Source: Paratrimastix pyriformis
Taxonomy: Eukaryota > Preaxostyla > Paratrimastigidae
DNA: 57,500 nucleotides
Reading direction: 5' to 3'
Assembly: GCA_027972325.1 (NCBI GenBank)
Contig: JAPMOS010000109.1
Span: forward strand, 1 to 57,500
Shown: positions 40,297-52,359 of the stretch, one piece after another
Numbering within the stretch: position 1 is the stretch's first letter
Layout: the number at the start of each line of letters is the position of its first letter
The notes under the pieces: generated by a model
The model's database searches: none
Told to the model about the DNA's origin: nothing
The model's input: only the letters and a program-made list of their open reading frames with translations
Translations under genes and position numbers: made by a program

Positions 40297-43200
40297 TCAC
40301 ATTCCACAGTTCGGGGTCTTGGCCCTTCCCAAGTCAAAGAGGTGCGTTCGCCGAACAAAAGACCACCGCCCCCGACAGAGGGCAGCGAGCCTGCGCACCA
40401 GGCGCCAGGGGCTCCTCAGAGCCGTTTCCAGTGCCGCCCATACGTCTTCATGCAGAGGGCCCAGCGAATCGTCGGGCAGGAGGAGAGGAAGGTGCGCCAG
40501 GGAGGCCAATGCATGACCGGCCGCAAGGATCCCTGCCCGGGTGCGGGAACGGGAACAACAAGAGAAAATGGGTCGCAGGGGCGGAAGATGCACAGACCGG
40601 TGGGGTCGGGCTCACAGCCAACCCGGAGCAGGGTCTGCGTCAACGGGAGGAGATTTGCCAGCAAGGACTCGGAACTGCGATGCGCAACTGTGGCAGCCCC
40701 ACGGGATGACCCGGTGTTCAGGACACGTGTTCGGTAGCGGGCCAAGAGGTCCTCCTCTGGGACCCGAGGAAGGTCAGTCGGGGAGGAGCCAAGAGAATGA
40801 GGCGCAGACGTGCGTCGGGGGGAGCCAGCAGGGCGTTCAGACAAGCCATCGCAATGTCCCCCACGGGCGTTCGCACCACCTGCTCGGTGAGCTGCGCCAC
40901 CAGGTCGGGGAGCAGCTGGAAAGGAAGTGAAATCCAGGGCGCCAAGGGCGAGTGGGGCGGCAGACTCTCGAGAGAACCGACGAAGGCAAGAAGTTTACGT
41001 GCGGGGCGAAGACGTGAGTGAGGACGAGTGCACACAGGGAGCCGAGCGATTCCGGCGGTTTGGCTCCGGCCGCCCCGCCTGGCGGCTCGGAGAAGAGGCC
41101 GCGCAGGTCGCGCAGGATGACGGGCAGGGTGGAACGGATCAACTCGTCGAGATACTGCGGGCGATAGGATGACGACAGGGCGAGGGGAGCGAGTTCCAGA
41201 CAGTGTCCTTGGCAGGCTTCCATGCCACCTCGTCCGCCCTCCCGTTGACTCGGCCACTGGGCGCCCCAACCATGCCGCGCGCGTCGGGCCAGAGAAGACC
41301 GTCCTCATCGGCCTCCCGCCCCTCGCGATCCGGCTCGCATCGCTCGCACGGCACGGCCGATGCCCCACTCAGGAGACGCGTCAGGCCGCGGAGAAGCGAG
41401 CCGATGTGCTCCGGGGAGCGGGGCGGGGCGGTGTCCGCGAGGGGGATGGCGATGAGCTGCTCGAGATTCACAGGGCCGGGTGTCGGTGCCGAGACGGGCG
41501 AGGCGACGAGGCGCAGCAAGAAGCGAGTGAGCAGGTGCCCAGGAGGGTGCGGGTGCTGGTCGGGGTTGGTGGCCAGGTTGAGGCCGTGGGTGATCTGGAA
41601 CGGGGAGGATGGTGACAGTTGAGGGGAAGAGGAGGGAGAACACTCGAACAGACAGACCCAGACAAAGGCTTCCGAGGCGCCCAAAAAGTGGGGCTGATTG
41701 GCGCCGCTGCTCAATGGGGGGAAGGAAGAAGAATGGGCATCAGACGGAGAAAGGTGACAGACCAGAGAGTGGGCACCAGAACAGGGAGCACGGTGTTCGC
41801 GAGTAAGTCGGTCGCCGTTTCTTCACCATGGAGAAGTCGAACAGGAGGCAACGGCAACACGACCAGCAGACCGGGATCGGCGAGGCCGTAGAAAATGGCG
41901 CCGAGGGCACGTGCCACGGAAAGCCTCTGCCGGGCGGTGCAGGCGTCTTTCAGGGTGGCAAGCAGAGCCTCCACCAGGGGTCGCAGGTCATCGCCGGACT
42001 GCAGGGGCGGGGGGAGTGGTCAGCAGCAAACGCAAAAGGAGGAGAGCCGACCAAATGGCCCATGGATGAGGACGGGGACGGGGACGAGACTAAGGACGGC
42101 AGCCCACCGATGGCCCTAGTGAGCAACTCCAAGAGTGGGACGGCGGCCGGCCCGGAACAGCCATCGGGAATGGGAAGGGCCGACTGCAGGGGGTCCGAGT
42201 GGGCAGGGCGGAGCGAGGGGCAGAAGGCCCGCAGGAAGGCTGAAAGGAGCGGACGCGCCGAGAGCGGCTGACACCGGCTGACTGAGGGCGGTGTGGGAGT
42301 CTCCGCTCCCTCGGCTCGTTCTTCATCGCTCGCATGTGAGGAAGGGGCCGAGGAGGAAGAATTCAAAGAGTCGGAGTCGCTCTCGGTGGCCTCGGCATCC
42401 TCCGCGATCAGGGTCCTGCCGCCCGCAGGGGGCGGGCCGCTGACAGGGCTGAATCGTTCGTACTGCAACGGGTTGGGCCCAGGATCGGGGGCCACCTGGG
42501 CGGGCAGCAGAGGGGACGGGAGGAGACCCTCGGACTCACGAAGGATCAGGAGGGCGAAGAAGTCCCCAAGGAGGTTGAGCCCCGCGTGGATGGGCACGTG
42601 CAGTGCGGGATGGTCAAAGAGACGCTGCGCAAGCGGGAGGACGGCGCGCCACACTGGGTCCACGACCTCTCCGTAGAAAAGCAGAAGATCTGCGCACTTG
42701 CGCATGAACGGGGAACAAGGAGATCGTTGGCAGACCTTGCGGGGCCTCGGGAAGACAGGCTCGGGTCATTTCACAGAGGATGCGCAACAGAAAGGGCAGG
42801 CAATCCAGTTGAGCCGGCGCATCGCCCGCGCATACCCGTCCGACCACCCGAACCAACTCGGCCAGGAGTTTCCGAATGAGCGGGCGGCAGCCTGTGGTCG
42901 CAATCATGCGCAGCGAAGAGAAGAGGGCTTCAGGCGCCAGCGCCGGTTCGGCATCGTCTACAAAAAGCCAGGATGAGATTCGTGCGGAAGGGCGCACAGA
43001 GAGCGGACCGAGAATGCACCCCAGTGACCTCCTCAGGGCGGCCACCAGGACGTCGTCGACCATCACCTGAACGCACTCGGCGGTGGCTTGCCGCCGATCC
43101 CTCTCGCACCCTGTCCCGTACGCCTCCCACCAGGTCGGCGCGATGGCAGGCGGGCACCCCGAGACGGGGGGGCGCTCGTGGAAGTGGGCCGAAAGGATGC

Positions 43201-45943
43201 GAGCGAGAGACGCCTCCGCGGCAGCCCGAATGGTGGGCTACTCAAAAAACGGCACCAGTGAGATGCGCCGGCGGGGGGAAGGCGGGCGGGGGGACCTCGG
43301 CTTCACGGGCGCAGAGGTCGCACAGGTAGCGGACACAAAACGAGACAACTTCATCGCCACCCGGAGGGGCGCCCTGACCGGCTCCGTTGGGCGGGGGGGT
43401 CACCTCGTGGTCGTGGACGGGGCGCAGGAGCCCACCCGGTTGCACCCACATCACAAGGTCAGCCAACCCTACACCAGGCCCCCACGAGGATTCGAAGATG
43501 CGGGATCCGTCGCAGCGGACCTTCGAATGCCTTGGCGTGGATCTGGGTGGGCACGCCTGGCCGCAAGCAGGCCATGAGGGCCTCATAGATCTGGCCGCGG
43601 AGGGAGAACGACCGCGAGGTGGTCACCGGAGGCGGCGACGGAACGCGCGGCTGCGATGACGTGACGAGGCTCCCTTGGAGGATGAGCTTCTCCAGCTGGG
43701 CCATGCTGAACAGCTCCTGCGAAGGGTGTGAGGAGGGCCACCCCGCCAAAGGACGCCCGGACGTCTTCTTCGGCTGTGGGCGGCTCGATCGCCTGGGCGG
43801 CGATCCCCTGCTCGTCCAGCTGGGCCAGCGATCGGGCGCGCTCCTGGCGCTGGTGCCGCTCGGCCTGCATGCTGACCTGCTTCTCGTGGGCCTTCTTGTT
43901 GCAGGCCACGTAAGCCGAGACGACCTGCCCCGAGACGTCACGCCATCCATGTGGCCCTCATATCCGCACGGACCTGATCCATCACGTCGCAGCTGTGGGG
44001 GAGGGTCACCGCGAGGGCGTCGAGGCACCCCAAGAGGTCCACGAGGAGCTCCAGCAGGGCGGAGTGGGGGCTGGCCGGGTCGTCGGGGAAGGTCTCCACC
44101 ATGGCCGAGAGCAGACAGGGCAGGAGGCCGCAGAGAATCGTCCAGCAGTAGGCGGCTAATCAGGGGAGCCGGCCAAATGGCGCGAGTAAGTGGCATTGAG
44201 GGGTGCGTGCTGCATGGGTCGGGAGGTGCACCCAGCCAGAGGGGAGACGGACGATGAAGGGAAGCCAGTTTGACAAGAAGCCGGCGAAAGCCTGGACCCC
44301 CGCGCAGATCGGCAAGCCCGCTCCAGCACTGCTCCGTCACGGCAGCCACCAGGGAGCCCGTCTGTTCTCCCAGCAAACGCGTTGCCCACTGGGAGGGCGT
44401 GGCGGGCACGAGAGGGGCGCCCGGGAGGGGCATCGGTGGCCTTGTGGGAAGGATGTTGATGAAAAGGTCCCCGAACGCCTCGAGAGATGCCTTGAGGACG
44501 GGCGGGCTGACCGTATGGACCACCTGAGAGGAGGAGTATCGAGGGGACCGAAGGAAAAACCCTTGGGGGCGGACCACATTCCGGAGGGCAGTCCAAACGT
44601 CAGGCAGAAGGGCACCGTACGGGCTGAGGGCTTGCGCGGCACACAATCGTCTCAGGAGGTCAAGTGATGCAAGCTGCGTCCTGACGTAGTGCGCTTGGAT
44701 GCGGACGCTCAGGAGCTTGAGAAGCGCCGGCACAAAGGCGGAGTGACACAGGAAAGCCCGGCTGCGTTGAGGATATGGAGCCATCAGGGGCGGAGCACAG
44801 AACGGCGGGAAGAAAGAGAAGAGTGAGCCTGGCGAAGAGTGAAGCTGGACTCTGCTGCTCGGCCCCCCTGGTGTCAGGGCGCCTTTGAGAAGCTGGGGGC
44901 GCCTGTGCACTGCGGTCAGGGGGTCGGTGACGTTGATGGTGGCAGGTGCCACCCCGCGCGTGAATCGGCGAGCCGCGAGAGCGTGCAGGGTGGGATGAAA
45001 CGAACCGCTGCCTTCCTTTCTCGGTCCTCTTTGCGGGCCTTTGCGGAGTTGACGTGCCACATGCGGGTGCCCTTTCCAGTCATTATAGTGTCTCCCCTTT
45101 TGGGTGTGTGCGTGAACAGACCGAAGAGCGGTTGCACTCCTCGCCCCTGGTTCGTCAAGGACCTCGATGGGGAATCGGGTCGACAGGACGGAGAAGAGAT
45201 CCTGCGATCCGAAGACGGTGGGCGGGTGGTGAGTGCGGCACGCCCCAACGACACTCGGTGCCAGACATCAAGGTGTGCGGCAAAATGCGCGGGAATGGCC
45301 CGAGGAAGGGACTCCGCAATGCAAAACACAATCCGGAGTAAGTCGGGGTCCTTTTCCCCTTCGGTGGCCTTGAGGACGGTCTTAATGAGCAGCTCCCCGA
45401 CGGGACGCTCGTCGAGACCTGCAACAACGAAGGTCCTTCGATTGGATTCTATGGGAGCGACGACTGACCGGGGGCCTTTCGCACCACATGATACAAGAGC
45501 CGGAAAACGGCTTGGCGCAAGGAAGGGCATTGACTCTGCGTGGCATAGTTGTGGATGCTATGCCAAGGACTCAGACAGGTTGCGTGCAGTGACCCAGACC
45601 GACTCAAGAGAGCGAAGATTTGTTTCGGCGGCGTTGCAAGCACCCAAAGGGATCTGTGGAAGCATTTGTTGAGAACAGCGAGCGTGGCCAGGGTCAGCGG
45701 TTGTTGGAGACGAGTAAGCAGTGCACATAGATCGGTGGCTGATGGTGCGTATTGCGGTGAGTCGCAGAGGGCACCTACAATGTTTGATATAGCTTGAATA
45801 TCGCCTCCATGCCGCTCAAGAAACCCGGCAAGGGCCAGCCGTCTGGATCGGATAAGTTCGACAGTGTCTGTCATTGTGGGGGCGGGCACGTCGCCAAGAA
45901 GTTCCGTTAAATTTGCCCGGTGTTGCGACTCTTCTTCCGCCAA
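40297..45943 (-). CDS. MMS19: MMS19-like HEAT-repeat protein (cytosolic iron-sulfur assembly)
   Basis: MMS19 is the scaffold that delivers Fe-S clusters to nuclear DNA-repair and replication enzymes. Start chosen at ATG 45,943 (MAEEESQHRANLTELLGDVP). The N-terminal domain includes SLRQAVFRLLYHVVRKAPG and LLIKTVLKATEGEKDPDLLR (about 45,345-45,390), matching the DGEKDPRNLL region of MMS19. Across an intron HLDVWH joins to LFSVLSTRFPIEVLDEPG, matching the family's LFxVxxCYFPIDFxPP. HEAT helices follow (FVPALLKLLSVRIQAHYVRT, LASLDLLRRLCAAQALSPYG; PLIRKLLAELVRVVGRVCAG; LVEALLATLKDACTARQRLS; LDELIRSTLPVILRDLRGLF). The C-terminal helices HEDVWAALETALRSPWRLVR and RLAALCRGRW match the end of MMS19 (KRLVRKEAVxARGEW). 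It ends PNCGM-stop at 40,297. An acidic Ser-rich insert lies near 42,310-42,420. Many short introns; the full exon map was not resolved. PIF1 and other Fe-S helicases are typical clients in other species. Confidence 0.85.
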
Positions 45944-46750
45944 TGGGAGAGCGATGAATCAAAAAATGGGCGGTTCGCCTGCCAGCAGAGTAAGTAGACC
46001 CCCAGGGTGTGTTCGGCACAGCCGCCGCTGTTTGAATGATCGATAATGCGTGAACAGGGAACGAAGGGAACCAACAATGGGCGCTTTGACCCGGGCAAAC
46101 CTTCCCCGCCCATCTCTTAGCGCACTCGGCGGCGCTTGGGGTCTGCATGATGCTGAATGGCATCGGCGTCGGTCGCGTCCCCAGGATTCACGCGCACAGA
46201 TTTATCACACATCGTGTGTTGGGCTGGAATTGCGACCTCGTCAACGCCTCGCGACCTGACCGCACAACACCTGCGTTCTCTTCTTTTTTCGAGGCTTTTA
46301 GACTCCATCAAGCAAAAATCACCTCATTCTGGCACCTTTTTTTCCGCCTCGTCATGGCATCAGGCAACACTTCTGCCCGCACCAAACGCCTTAATGTGCC
46401 TAAGGTTGAATAAAAACACATTTAACGCGCTTCTGGTCGCCCGTTCAACGGAGATCGGCATCATTCGAGGAGATGGGCCAGGAGGTGGGTGGAGGCGCAG
46501 GATCTGAGGTCGTTCGAACTCGATTCATCTGACACCTTGTGGAGGCGTCCCATTTCTGCAACTGGGCGCCAGAAGGGAGAGTCCTCTTGAGGAGTGCTCA
46601 AATGGGAGCGGCAGCGGTACCATACAATTTCCAAAACACCTTTGGCACACCCAGGGGAACAGGGGAGGCTCGGAACGAGCGTGTCTCGTTTCCTTCCAGT
46701 GAGCCTCCCCCCTGCACGTGCGCACGCACGCACATCAAGGGTCGGAAAGT
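45944..46750. other. region upstream of MMS19, nothing assigned
   Basis: No convincing gene. The MMS19 promoter must lie at its left end. The plus strand near 46,260-46,400 is T-rich and then A-rich. A minus-strand frame of low-complexity Arg/Gly (46,461-46,877) is produced by the repeat that begins at 46,752. Confidence 0.4.
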
Positions 46751-46751
46751 T

Positions 46752-46881
46752 CTGTCGCGACACCCCAAATTGGCGCGACACCGCCAGGCAGAAATTCACT
46801 CGCCGACAGCCAGCGCCAAGGGGAAAACGGCCGCCAGCCGCCAGCCGCCAAGGGGAAAAACAGCCGCCAACCGCCAAGTAC
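46752..46881. repeat. TGTCGCGACA / GCCGCCA repeat, copy 1
   Basis: Starts with the 10-bp palindrome TGTCGCGACA, has a second half-site GGCGCGACACCGCC 20 bp on, and continues into GCCGCCAGCCGCC and GCCGCCAACCGCC arrays to about 46,881. It shares palindrome and array motif with 47,706-47,804. Confidence 0.6.
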
Positions 46882-47000
46882 AGTGAAAACTGGTCAGATC
46901 TTGTTGTTCCATCTCATGCGACGTCTCAGACGTTTGAAGCTTGTTCCTCTGCCTCCGTGTGGACCTCCCGACTCCCCTCTATCTCCCAATCACTCTGTCA

Positions 47001-47022
47001 CCCCCCCCCCCCCCCCCCCCCC
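47001..47022. repeat. run of 22 C
   Basis: Uninterrupted C22 on the plus strand (G22 on the minus strand). Confidence 0.95.
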
Positions 47023-47185
47023 TCGCCTGGAGAAAGCTGATCACCAAAGATCCCAGCAATGAGGTTCTTCGAGAACTAACAAGATCGTGGTCCTTTGTCT
47101 TTGCGCGGGGAACTCCCCTCGGACACGATCAGATGAGGCCAGCGTCGGGACCCTGGAAGTTCAGGGGGTCCCTGCCCTCTCCCTC

Positions 47186-47647
47186 TCATTCAAGAGAAGG
47201 AAAATGGTGGATGGGAATGCTGGTCCATTGGGGGTGTTGGCCAACAACACCGCGACACCAAACACGAAACGGCCGAATAGCCTCCATCCCCAGGCTCAGG
47301 AGGGGCACGCAGGAATTTAACGCCACGATCTGCGCAGCCTTTGTATTGGTGTAAAACGGTGCGGTGACGATTACACAAGACCAGAAAACAAGCGAACGAG
47401 ACGAAACGCCTGTGGCGGGGAGTGGAATCTCATCGAAATGCTGATAGAAGCTCAAAAGAGTGATTCGGGTCAACAGCTCCATACAACACGAACGAGCGAG
47501 GCTGATCGACCACTTTCCAAATGCATGAATCGGAAAGCTGCCCGTGCGTCTGCTTTGCTGCGCATCTACAAAATGAAATACCTTGGCGGAACTTAGTTCG
47601 GCCAACGGCAAGGTCGGATCACTTTCATGAATGCCGCAAACCCGCAC
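47186..47647 (-). CDS. unrecognised protein, probably part of a multi-exon gene
   Basis: A minus-strand frame of balanced composition: MRVCGIHESDPTLPLAELSS, HAFGKWSISLARSCCMELLT, RITLLSFYQHFDEIPLPATG, then VALNSCVPLLSLGMEAIRPF, ending HHFPSLE-stop at 47,186. Two short intron candidates fit the local style: about 47,568-47,585 (ending ttttgtag) and 47,343-47,390 (donor gtcttg). The boundaries are therefore provisional. I recognise no domain. The neighbouring GC-rich repeats give no clue to function. Confidence 0.35.
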   Translation of the reverse strand: MRVCGIHESDPTLPLAELSSAKVFHFVDAQQSRRTGSFPIHAFGKWSISLARSCCMELLTRITLLSFYQHFDEIPLPATGVSSRSLVFWSCVIVTAPFYTNTKAAQIVALNSCVPLLSLGMEAIRPFRVWCRGVVGQHPQWTSIPIHHFPSLE

Positions 47648-47705
47648 ACCAAGTTCCCGCAGAGCGGTCGCTACTCCCCACAGGGCTGAAATACTGTTTT
47701 TGGTG

Positions 47706-47804
47706 CTGTCGCGACATCCGCCAACCTATTTTTCGCCGCCGCCGCCAGCCGCCAACCCATTTTTAGCCGCCGACCGCCACCGCCACCGCCAGGTGTCGCG
47801 ACAG
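47706..47804. repeat. TGTCGCGACA-flanked GC-rich element, copy 2
   Basis: A 99-bp unit bounded by CTGTCGCGACA at 47,706 and its inverted copy TGTCGCGACAG at 47,794-47,804. It is filled with GCCGCC, CCGCCA and two CCAACC-TATTTTT/CCAACCCATTTTTAG segments. Looks like a tiny inverted-repeat element; no flanking duplication is evident. Confidence 0.6.
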
Positions 47805-48040
47805 TTCCGACCCCTGCACATGAAAACCGGTTCGTGGTTGACCAGGGGGTAGTCGCATTTGTTTCGTTCCCTTCGTTCCCTGTTCACGCTTTCCAAAAAC
47901 AGCGACGGCGGATTTTGCACATTTGGTCATCCATTTTTTTTTGTTTTGATTGTGGAGTCGTGTTGAGCGTAATTGGGAAACACCTGTCCATGCCGCCAGG
48001 GTTGAAGTCTCCTTGATGCCTCGCTCGCCACCCGGCCCAC

Positions 48041-48367
48041 GTGTCGCTGTCAACAGGAGAGGATGATCTGTACCCCCGGGGGGATGATGATGATGATGAT
48101 GACCGCTCCTCCGCCCAGAGGTGCCCCGATGACCGGTGTTCGACAGTCTCCTCGGCACTGGAACCCCGGGGGAAGCAACGCAGGGTGGATGACGATGACG
48201 ATGACGAATCGGGCGCCGATTCGGTGGCCGCGTCGCGTCAACCCACGGGGAAGCGCCACCACCTTGATGATGAACAGGAGAATCAGGCGGAGGATGATGG
48301 CGGGTCGATTATTCAGTGGCGCCGACACGCGGATGACGACAGTCTGTGGAACCGACCGGGGTTGTGA
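48041..48367 (+). CDS. acidic low-complexity protein (Asp runs)
   Basis: An open plus-strand frame of 108 residues starts at ATG 48,041 (MSLSTGEDDLYPRGDDDDDD). It has three Asp/Glu-rich clusters separated by PRG/KQRR-like basic spacers (EPRGKQRRVDDDDDDES, PTGKRHHLDDEQENQ), so a loose repeat of about 30 residues. It ends LWNRPGL-stop. The clusters come from GAT/GAC microsatellites. Whether it is translated, or continues by splicing into the downstream low-complexity frame, is open. No homologue is recognised. Confidence 0.35.
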   Translation: MSLSTGEDDLYPRGDDDDDDDRSSAQRCPDDRCSTVSSALEPRGKQRRVDDDDDDESGADSVAASRQPTGKRHHLDDEQENQAEDDGGSIIQWRRHADDDSLWNRPGL

Positions 48368-48433
48368 TGACCCAAGAACCGTTCTCCTGCTTCACTTCTT
48401 TTGAGAATGAAAAAAAATGGACAAAAATGGCAT

Positions 48434-48537
48434 CTCATCATCATCATTCATCATCATCATCATCACCACCATCATCATCATCATCATCATCATCACCATC
48501 ACCACCATCACCCATCACCACCACCACCACCACCATC
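48434..48537. repeat. (CAT/CAC)n microsatellite
   Basis: Interrupted CAT and CAC triplets for about 100 bp, giving poly-His or poly-Ile/Ser frames. Confidence 0.95.
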
Positions 48538-48539
48538 AT

Positions 48540-48997
48540 GGTCAGCGCTGCCCTCCACCCGCGCTTTCTCCACTCGCGCGCCTCCAGACGGCAGCCATCT
48601 CGGCAGCCAGGCTGATGTCCTCGTTGTCCCGCCCCTTCCGCTCCCCGTCAACACGCTTCCCACGGGGCTGGCAGAGCCGCCCCTCGGGCCCCTTTCAGTG
48701 GGCGGCGTCCTGATGCCCCTACTTCGGCTATCCTCTGCCGCGGCCCCGGCACCCGGCTGCCGTTCCATCCCCCCTCGGGCCGACAGCGCCCTTCCTGGGC
48801 GGCATTGTCACGCGGTCCACAACAACACTGCTCGCTCCCCCGCCCTCCGACGAACCACCCGCAGTGTGAGTGGGGTGGACGACCCCCACTCGCTGCCTGC
48901 ACCTCCTGGGGTGGGCGAAGATGATGATGCGGGTCAATCTCGTCCTTTCTGGCCACGCCGCGTTCCGTCTCCTCCACCATTTTCACGCAGCAGCAGC

Positions 48998-49031
<34 letters not shown>

Positions 49032-49078
49032 GCAACAACAACAGCAACAACAACAACAACAACAACAACAGCAACAGC

Positions 49079-49115
<37 letters not shown>

Positions 49116-49489
49116 GCAACAGCAGCAGCCCGACAAGCACCAGCAACAACAGCACCAGCGGCCCGACAAGCACCAGCAACAACAACAACAACAACAGCAG
49201 CAGCAGCAGCAGCCCGACAGGAACCACCACCGCGAGACTGTGGCCCAAGCGGTCGCTTCCGCCGAGGCGGCAGCCACTGCGGCGCCTCAACACCAGCACT
49301 GGCTCTTCCTCGAACCAGGCCTCCAGCTGCCCCTCTAGCAGGCATCACCAGGGTACTCCGCTCATGGGACGGTCATCGTCGGCCCCATCTCCCATTGCCC
49401 TACCCAGGCCCAGCCCCTCTCCGACCGCAACCGCGGCCGCTGCCCGGATCAGGGCCGCAAAGGAGGCTGCTGCTGCACAACTCTTGTAA
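48540..49489 (+). CDS. low-complexity protein with poly-Asn or poly-Gln tract
   Basis: A long plus-strand frame runs through 49,489, with ordinary Pro/Arg/Ser-rich sequence (TRAFSTRAPPDGSHLGSQAD, GGVLMPLLRLSSAAAPAPGC) and then a CAA/CAG tract at 48,988-49,213. In this frame the tract encodes poly-Asn/Ser, and the frame ends RIRAAKEAAAAQLL-stop. In the +1 neighbour the same tract encodes poly-Gln and continues with natural-looking sequence (RETVAQAVASAEAAATAAPQ). So the true frame is not settled; an intron on either side could switch it. No domain recognised; disordered proteins of this kind are common in protists. Confidence 0.4.
48988..49213. repeat. (CAA/CAG)n microsatellite
   Basis: About 225 bp of CAA with interspersed CAG and two short interruptions (CCCGACAAGCACCAG). 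Can encode poly-Gln, poly-Asn/Ser or poly-Thr/Ala. Confidence 0.95.
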
Positions 49490-49660
49490 TCTCTCCTCAA
49501 AAGAGAATCCACGTGTGCAGATTTCGTCCCTTTTTTTGTCTTTCTTTCTCGTGAGCCTCGTGGGAGGCTAACTGAAGTTTACAAGAGGAGAATCTCAAAA
49601 GGTTTGAGCCCACCCCACCCATCAACTCCAGGGCATCTCCGGAGTGATCACACACACACA

Positions 49661-49745
49661 TGTGCGTGTTAGGCGTTTGGAATAGGAGAGTTCTCCTGGG
49701 TAATATACTCGTGCAGGCACCCTCTCTGCACCCACCCTGCCCACA
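49661..49745 (+). repeat. left LTR
   Basis: 85 bp, TG...CA, identical to the right LTR. It contains the imperfect hairpin GGAGAGTTCTCC. Very short for a Ty3-type element. Confidence 0.9.
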
Positions 49746-52359
49746 GTATCGATACTGGGCACTTCTCCTTTTTTCTTGATTTCAACTAGTGCCTGGTAAC
49801 CGTTACACCATGTCTAGACAGAAATTCGCCACCATTCTTTTGCCGTCGAAGATTCGGAGCATGAAGCCGGAAGCCTTCGTTTCACCTTTGCCGAGTCTTC
49901 CTCGCCTCCGCAACATCTTGAACTTTGAAGAGTGTGTGAGATTTGAGGACACCATCTCACAGACTATTGGATCGATTGATGGCCTTCCTGTTGATTTGAG
50001 GCAATTGGTCCCTCCTTCTGCGGTGGGTATTCTTTTGCGTTACAATCAACATTGCTTCGATTCTTGTGAAGATCTCTTTGATTCGCTTTACGACATCTCT
50101 CGACCGAAATCAATTTTTCTCCGAACTCGTCTTTTGGCATCGCTTGTTTTTTTCTCCTCCACCGACGTCTGAGCAAATCGCCTTCTCACTTGAGGAACAT
50201 ATTTGGAAGTTCCTCAGGTTTGTTGATGGGTTGAAGTTCCCGGCTGAGGCCGCCGCGAAGCTCTTTCTCAAGTCTTTCCGCGGTTTCTTTGGCGACATGG
50301 TCAAGGATGAGTTCCTTGTTGGTTGCGCCGCGTCTCCTTCTTCGGACGATGATTCCTCTTCGTCTTCGTCTGAGGACGAGAAGCCAGCTCCTTTGGCTTC
50401 TGCCACTTCTGTTCCGGCCACTTCTGGTTCTGACCCCGCGGGTACTTCTGCCGGGGTTGCGAAGACGCCTGCCGAACAGGCCGCTCAGGAGCTGGCGGCC
50501 CTGGATCAGGAAACCGAGTTGCATCGAGCGGTCGAGCGCGTGCGCGATCTTGCGCAGAGACTTGACGAGGCTGCAGCGCTCCATCTGTCACGAGGTGTCA
50601 CGACCGCTCCTCGCCCTGTTTTCGGCCACTCCTTCGGCCATGGCCATCACCGTGAACGTGCTTTCGCCGGCCGTGTTCCTTTTCAACCTCCGACTCCGTC
50701 TCCTCCGGCCACTGCCTCGGTCCCCCCGCATCCGACTTCGCGGGGCTCCGTCGAGCGTAGCCGCCTTCGTGACCAGGGGCTTTGCACATGGTGTCATTCC
50801 CCCGGTCATGTGATCTCGGATTGTCCGGGCAACGATCATGGAATTCCCGGACGGTCCGTAGGTATCATCCTGAGAACAACGGGGCCCCGAGGTTGGCCCC
50901 CAACCGTCCACCTGCTCCTGCTCCACCTCCTTCGACGTCTCCAGCCCCTTTGGGTACTTCCACCACATCGGCTCCCACTTTCGGTGGCGGACGGTACCCA
51001 CGCCGTTCGCGGAACCCGGCTCACTTGCGGCTTCTCCAAGCCTGTCCACCACCGGCTGGGGTTCCTCCCACTCCTGTTGGGCCTGTCACCTCTGTCGTAC
51101 CGGCTGGCACCCCCGCACCTTCAGCTTCTGTTGTGGCCACCACTCCATGCTCTGGGGCAGCTACCACCGCTGTCACTTTCCCATCTTTCGGGAAGCTTGA
51201 CCCTCAGCTTACCACAACGGTTGTTGTGAACGGGGTGTCCGCGCCCGCTCTCCTGGACACTGGCGCAATGATTTCCGTTATCTCACCGGCTTTTGCGCAT
51301 GATCTGGCACTACCGGTCGTGGAGGACGGCCCGGTTCGCTCGGTATTGCTCGCTGATGGCAGTCGTACTTCTGTTCAGCGTTTCAGTCCCGTTACTTTGA
51401 GGCTGAGCCCCGAATGCAAGCCTCAACAGGCCGTCTTGTACCATCTGGGTCGTGACCCGTTGATCTTGGTTGGTCTCTCTGAATTGCGCGGGCATGGCCT
51501 TGTTCTTGGTGATACTCCAACCATCACTCCTCTCAACATCCCTGTTGATGATGACGACAACGATCTGGGTGATGATGATTATGGTGGTGAGGCCATTGTG
51601 GGACGCTTGGTTTTGGCCGGTCCCCTTGGTGCTCTTGATTCTGACGGCCAGCCAGATTTGGCCGCCCTTGCTCTTGCTGCTCCGCGCATCGCCACTCTTG
51701 CCACTCCGCCTTCTGGAGTTTCGGAATCCCCGCCTGTGCGGATTGCACCCGCGCCTGATCAGCCTTACCTTGGGAAGGCTGCACCGACCCTTCTTGTTGT
51801 TCGCCGTGACGTTCTCACCGAACCCGAGGCCCAGCAGGTTACCGACCTTCTCGGCGAGTATGCGCATCTTTTCGGGGGACTCACCTCTTCCCCCGCTGTG
51901 ATGGAGCCTTTTCGGGTCCAGCTCTTGCCCGGAGCCAGCCCTGTCCCGACCTCTCCCCGGCGTTTTCACAGGGAAAAGGAGGCCTTTGTGAAGAGACAGA
52001 TTGATGACTGGCTTTTCCTAACCCTTGAGTTTCTGGTGCATTGGCTTGGCTATCCCGACGCTGATGAGACCTGGGAGCCGTACGAGAACTGTGCTGGGAA
52101 CGTACAGGTGGAGGAATACGTCCGGGCTCACCCTGATGCCCGGCCTGGTTCGGAGGATCGGCCCCGGCCCCAGCCCCGTGGCCAGCCCCGTCGGGCTCGC
52201 AAGGCCACGAGGGGGAAGGGGTAGGGGTCTGGACTTGTCGTTCGTAAAGCCGAACTTCTTTCCCTTTGTTTTGTCTATTCCATCCGTCTTCTTCGCCCTG
52301 CCTTTGTTTCCATTCCCCTTCCTCTCCCTCACCTGTGTCTTCGTCTCGAAGGGGGGTAG

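Noticed and set aside
40151-45672. Numerous plus-strand frames across the MMS19 locus
   Set aside because: Arg/Gly-rich shadows; conserved MMS19 segments are on the minus strand.
48648-49277. Minus-strand poly-Cys and poly-Leu frames
   Set aside because: Reverse-strand reading of the CAA/CAG tract.
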